A stretch of 64,000 nucleotides of DNA from Vibrio penaeicida (GTDB taxonomy: Bacteria; Pseudomonadota; Gammaproteobacteria; Enterobacterales; Vibrionaceae). How positions within the stretch are numbered: the stretch's first letter is position 1; each line of letters opens with the position of its first letter. The notes below the pieces were generated by a model. It was not told where the DNA came from. It was given only the letters and a program-made list of their open reading frames with translations, and searched no databases. Location: contig NZ_JAUYVM010000015.1 in the NCBI RefSeq assembly GCF_030689305.1, positions 85,857 through 149,856 on the forward strand. The letters are read 5' to 3'. The translations under genes and the position numbers were made by a program. Of this stretch, positions 62,036-64,000 are shown piece after piece.

Positions 62036-63049
62036 TCACTTAAAATGACAGAAAAGTGACTTATCTTTATAGATACGACTCTTTCCTTCGTTTTTTGCTA
62101 GGTAAAGGTTTTCATCCAGCTCTGCCCACATTAGGGCATCATAAGTTTGTGACGTAACGACACCGCCGCTCACAGTTGTGTATATATGCTCATGGTTATG
62201 CAAAATCGGGTTAACAGAAATGCAACGCATTATGGATTCGATCGCCGTTTTCACTGAGCCAGAATAGTCCACCAGCTCTTTTGAAAGCGTAATCACAAAT
62301 TCTTCACCGCCTATACGGTATACCGAGTCCGTACCGCAAAACCGTTGTAGGCGTTTAGTGATATCAATCAAAACCTTATCGCCTCCATCGTGTCCGAAAT
62401 TGTCATTAATGTGTTTGAAATTGTCGATGTCAAAGCAAACAATCGCGGGTGCCTGTGTATTGGTGTTCTTATTGCCTATCATGTAGCAATCCAACGCTCG
62501 ACGGTTCAACGCGCCTGTTAAAAAGTCAAAGTGAGCCAATTTCTCCCAATGGACTTGGTGAGTGTTTCGTTTGCATTCGTAGGTAAAACAAATGGATGCC
62601 GCAAGGGCATAAGCAAAAACAAAGTTAACCGTGGTAATGCTTAGTGTGTTATCCCAACAAAATAACAACGCTGCAATCGCTATCACTAAGTAGAAAATAG
62701 AGCTGAAACTGCCTTCTTTTTTACCTAATAGGAAATAGTAGATAGGCGGTAAACATATGGACCATTGAAAAACACCTTCTTCTACCGGTTTTGTAACAAC
62801 CGCGTAGAGAATCACGACACTAAACATGAGTGTATGGGCGCGAATGATGTTCTTTTTGTTTGGTGAGACGTCGAACGTAAATCGCGTAATAAGAGCGATC
62901 ATGCTGTATGTCGCCTGAAAAGTGGCGAGCGCGTAATCTTTCAAAACGTAATTTAGAATGGCTAAAGGGATGCAAAGCATTCCTAAAACCATCGATAACC
63001 GAATGAAAACTCGTTCACGAAAGTTTTCGATGTCTTTATGCTGACTCAT
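62036..63049 (-). CDS. Membrane GGDEF diguanylate cyclase
   Basis: The first 165 of 337 residues form about five or six hydrophobic helices (a MASE-like sensor); the GGDEF domain follows (FDFLTGALNRRALD, FDIDNFKHINDNFGHDG, YRIGGEEF). No RxxD inhibitory site is present (CGTD instead). It should make c-di-GMP at the inner membrane. It overlaps the upstream EAL gene by 14 nt, so synthase and hydrolase are translated from one message. Confidence 0.9.
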   Translation of the reverse strand: MSQHKDIENFRERVFIRLSMVLGMLCIPLAILNYVLKDYALATFQATYSMIALITRFTFDVSPNKKNIIRAHTLMFSVVILYAVVTKPVEEGVFQWSICLPPIYYFLLGKKEGSFSSIFYLVIAIAALLFCWDNTLSITTVNFVFAYALAASICFTYECKRNTHQVHWEKLAHFDFLTGALNRRALDCYMIGNKNTNTQAPAIVCFDIDNFKHINDNFGHDGGDKVLIDITKRLQRFCGTDSVYRIGGEEFVITLSKELVDYSGSVKTAIESIMRCISVNPILHNHEHIYTTVSGGVVTSQTYDALMWAELDENLYLAKNEGKSRIYKDKSLFCHFK

Positions 63050-63845
63050 CGGCGTATTCTCCGTTTTCTAACGCAAATTCAATAGGCTGAGGCTTATGAA
63101 TGAGGTATCCCTGTCCGAACTGCACCCCCAATCGTTTTAGAATGGAACGCTCTGTTTCCGTTTCGATAAATTCAGCCACAATTTGAGAACCGTTAAGCTC
63201 GGCCAGTTCGACAATGGATGCGATCATTTTTTGTTTAAACTTAGACTGTTCAATGTTTTGGACTAATGAGCCGTCAATCTTAATGAAATCAAAAACCTCT
63301 TTTGAAAGTGTGGCGTAGCTAGAAAACCCCGAACCGAAATCGTCCAATGCTATCTTTACCCCTGTTTTTCTGAGGTTTTGTAACGCTGAAGAGAAATCAT
63401 CATCCATGGAATAGAATGCTTGTTCCGTCAGCTCTAAGCACAATCTTGTGCGCACGTCATGGGGCAGGGAGTGTAAGTATGTAAGGATATCGGTTTTCAG
63501 AAGAGAACTAGGCGTGATGTTGACGGACAATTCGACCTCTTTAAATTTAGTGAGAACGTCAGTCGCTTTCATTAGCATTGCTGCGTCTAAAACCGATTCA
63601 ATGCCGTGAAAATGCACCACCTTCAACAATTGAGGTGCAGTTATAACGCGTGGACTGTGGGTGCCGTATTGAAGTCGACACAAGGTTTCGTATTTTTGTC
63701 TATTGCTATGTTCTTTTATTGGGAAGATGTGTTGCACGTAACATTTAAGGCTAGGTGATTGGATAAGGGCTATTGCGTCGTTTTTCCGTTCAGGCAAGCA
63801 GTAGATCATAAAATGATCTTCTTCGTTCCAATCTTTATATAGCAC
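63036..63845 (-). CDS. EAL-domain protein, partner of the adjacent GGDEF gene
   Basis: From GTG 63845 the protein has 269 residues: a short N-terminal part (about 1-45) and an EAL domain. The signature reads YETLCRL, Thr replacing Ala of EAL; DDFGSGFSS, FIKIDGSL, AEFIETE and FGQGYLIHKPQ are kept, so c-di-GMP hydrolysis is plausible. ATG 63809 is another possible start. It overlaps a GGDEF gene downstream. An IS element ends 81 bp upstream of its start, so its native promoter has probably been displaced. Confidence 0.85.
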   Translation of the reverse strand: MLYKDWNEEDHFMIYCLPERKNDAIALIQSPSLKCYVQHIFPIKEHSNRQKYETLCRLQYGTHSPRVITAPQLLKVVHFHGIESVLDAAMLMKATDVLTKFKEVELSVNITPSSLLKTDILTYLHSLPHDVRTRLCLELTEQAFYSMDDDFSSALQNLRKTGVKIALDDFGSGFSSYATLSKEVFDFIKIDGSLVQNIEQSKFKQKMIASIVELAELNGSQIVAEFIETETERSILKRLGVQFGQGYLIHKPQPIEFALENGEYADESA

Positions 63846-63926
63846 ATTGGAATCACAGGCATTTTTACAACAAAACTGTACTTTGAATAAACAGTCTTTA
63901 TAAGAGTCAGCGGTTTTTGCCTCTGG

Positions 63927-64000
63927 TGTACCCCATAAAAAGTAGACACCACATAACTACATACTTTCGTACTCAACCGGACTGACATGCCCCAACGCTG
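63927..64000 (-). mobile_element. End of an IS3-family insertion sequence (runs off the window)
   Basis: The element boundary is the TG of TGTACCCCATAAAAAG at 63927, reading GTAGACACC further in; read outward on the minus strand it ends in ACA. Directly inside lies the 3' end of a transposase. The left part of the element is outside the window, so length and target duplication cannot be seen. Confidence 0.75.
63957..64000 (-). CDS. IS3-family transposase OrfB, C-terminal fragment
   Basis: The minus strand encodes ...ALGHVSPVEYESM followed by TAG at 63959-63957. An (A)LG(Y/H)xSPxEYE ending is the standard C-terminus of IS3-family DDE transposases. Only the last 14 codons are inside the window. 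Confidence 0.85.
   Translation of the reverse strand, partial: ALGHVSPVEYESM

Noticed and set aside
63806..63988. 60-codon minus-strand frame across the IS boundary
   Set aside because: It runs through the IS end and the EAL start in a frame different from the transposase (ALGHVSPVEYE) and from the EAL protein; it is a chance frame.
1..64000. tRNA, rRNA, CRISPR array or prophage
   Set aside because: Reading both strands I found no tRNA-like cloverleaf, no rRNA-like stretch, no regularly spaced repeats and no phage structural genes.

Overview
The window looks like chromosome from a marine gammaproteobacterium, most likely Vibrio or a close relative. Pointers are the long 480-residue GAPDH-like protein, astE beside btuCD, the 530-residue isocitrate lyase with malate synthase G and an XRE/IrrE-type regulator, DbpA and RhlE helicases, a globin-type RsbR stressosome, and the large number of c-di-GMP proteins. 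Base composition is moderately AT-rich throughout. I see no rRNA, tRNA, CRISPR array or prophage. This placement is by gene recognition only.

Layout. 0-2 kb: a peptidoglycan hydrolase without signal peptide followed by a secreted small protein (possible effector and immunity pair). 2-5 kb: astE, btuC, btuD. 5-7 kb: GAPDH-like gene and two small membrane proteins. 7-12 kb: RhlE-like helicase, then a PilZ/HlyD protein with a family 2 glycosyltransferase (Alg44/Alg8-like exopolysaccharide synthase). 12-18 kb: XRE regulator divergent from the glyoxylate-shunt pair glcB-aceA, with a triple phased repeat between them. 18-23 kb: truncated methyltransferase, DUF4386 protein, MazG-like protein, GAF-GGDEF, dbpA, DUF1415 protein. 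23-28 kb: TRAP transporter and amidohydrolase remnants joined at a deletion scar, an MFS/LysR pair, a glutaredoxin. 28-35 kb: a stressosome operon (rsbR-rsbS-rsbT-rsbX) running into a hybrid kinase and an HD-GYP response regulator. 35-39 kb: TetR/GST pair, YgjP-like protease, rlmF, AEC transporter. 39-51 kb: a candidate FNR-activated small RNA, GGDEF/EAL proteins, an Aer-like chemoreceptor, periplasmic binding proteins, an orphan prepilin peptidase. 51-58 kb: DUF2726 protein, a degenerate nuclease-like protein, an MCP-hairpin-like protein coupled to an ODP-type diiron protein, an outer membrane protein, a MITE-like repeat, a PAS-GGDEF protein. 58-64 kb: P-loop kinase, M20 peptidase, SH3 protein, hppD, a split GGDEF/EAL pair, and the end of an IS3-family element running off the right edge.

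How it works together. Eight genes make or break c-di-GMP and one binds it (PilZ), so much of the window is second-messenger signalling. Oxygen is a second theme: a globin-type RsbR with the proximal histidine, an ODP-like diiron protein, an Aer-type PAS receptor and FNR-type boxes, one of them upstream of an EAL gene and one upstream of a putative small RNA. The stressosome operon joins the two themes, because its last gene is an HD-GYP phosphodiesterase response regulator. The remaining genes are mostly housekeeping or metabolic.
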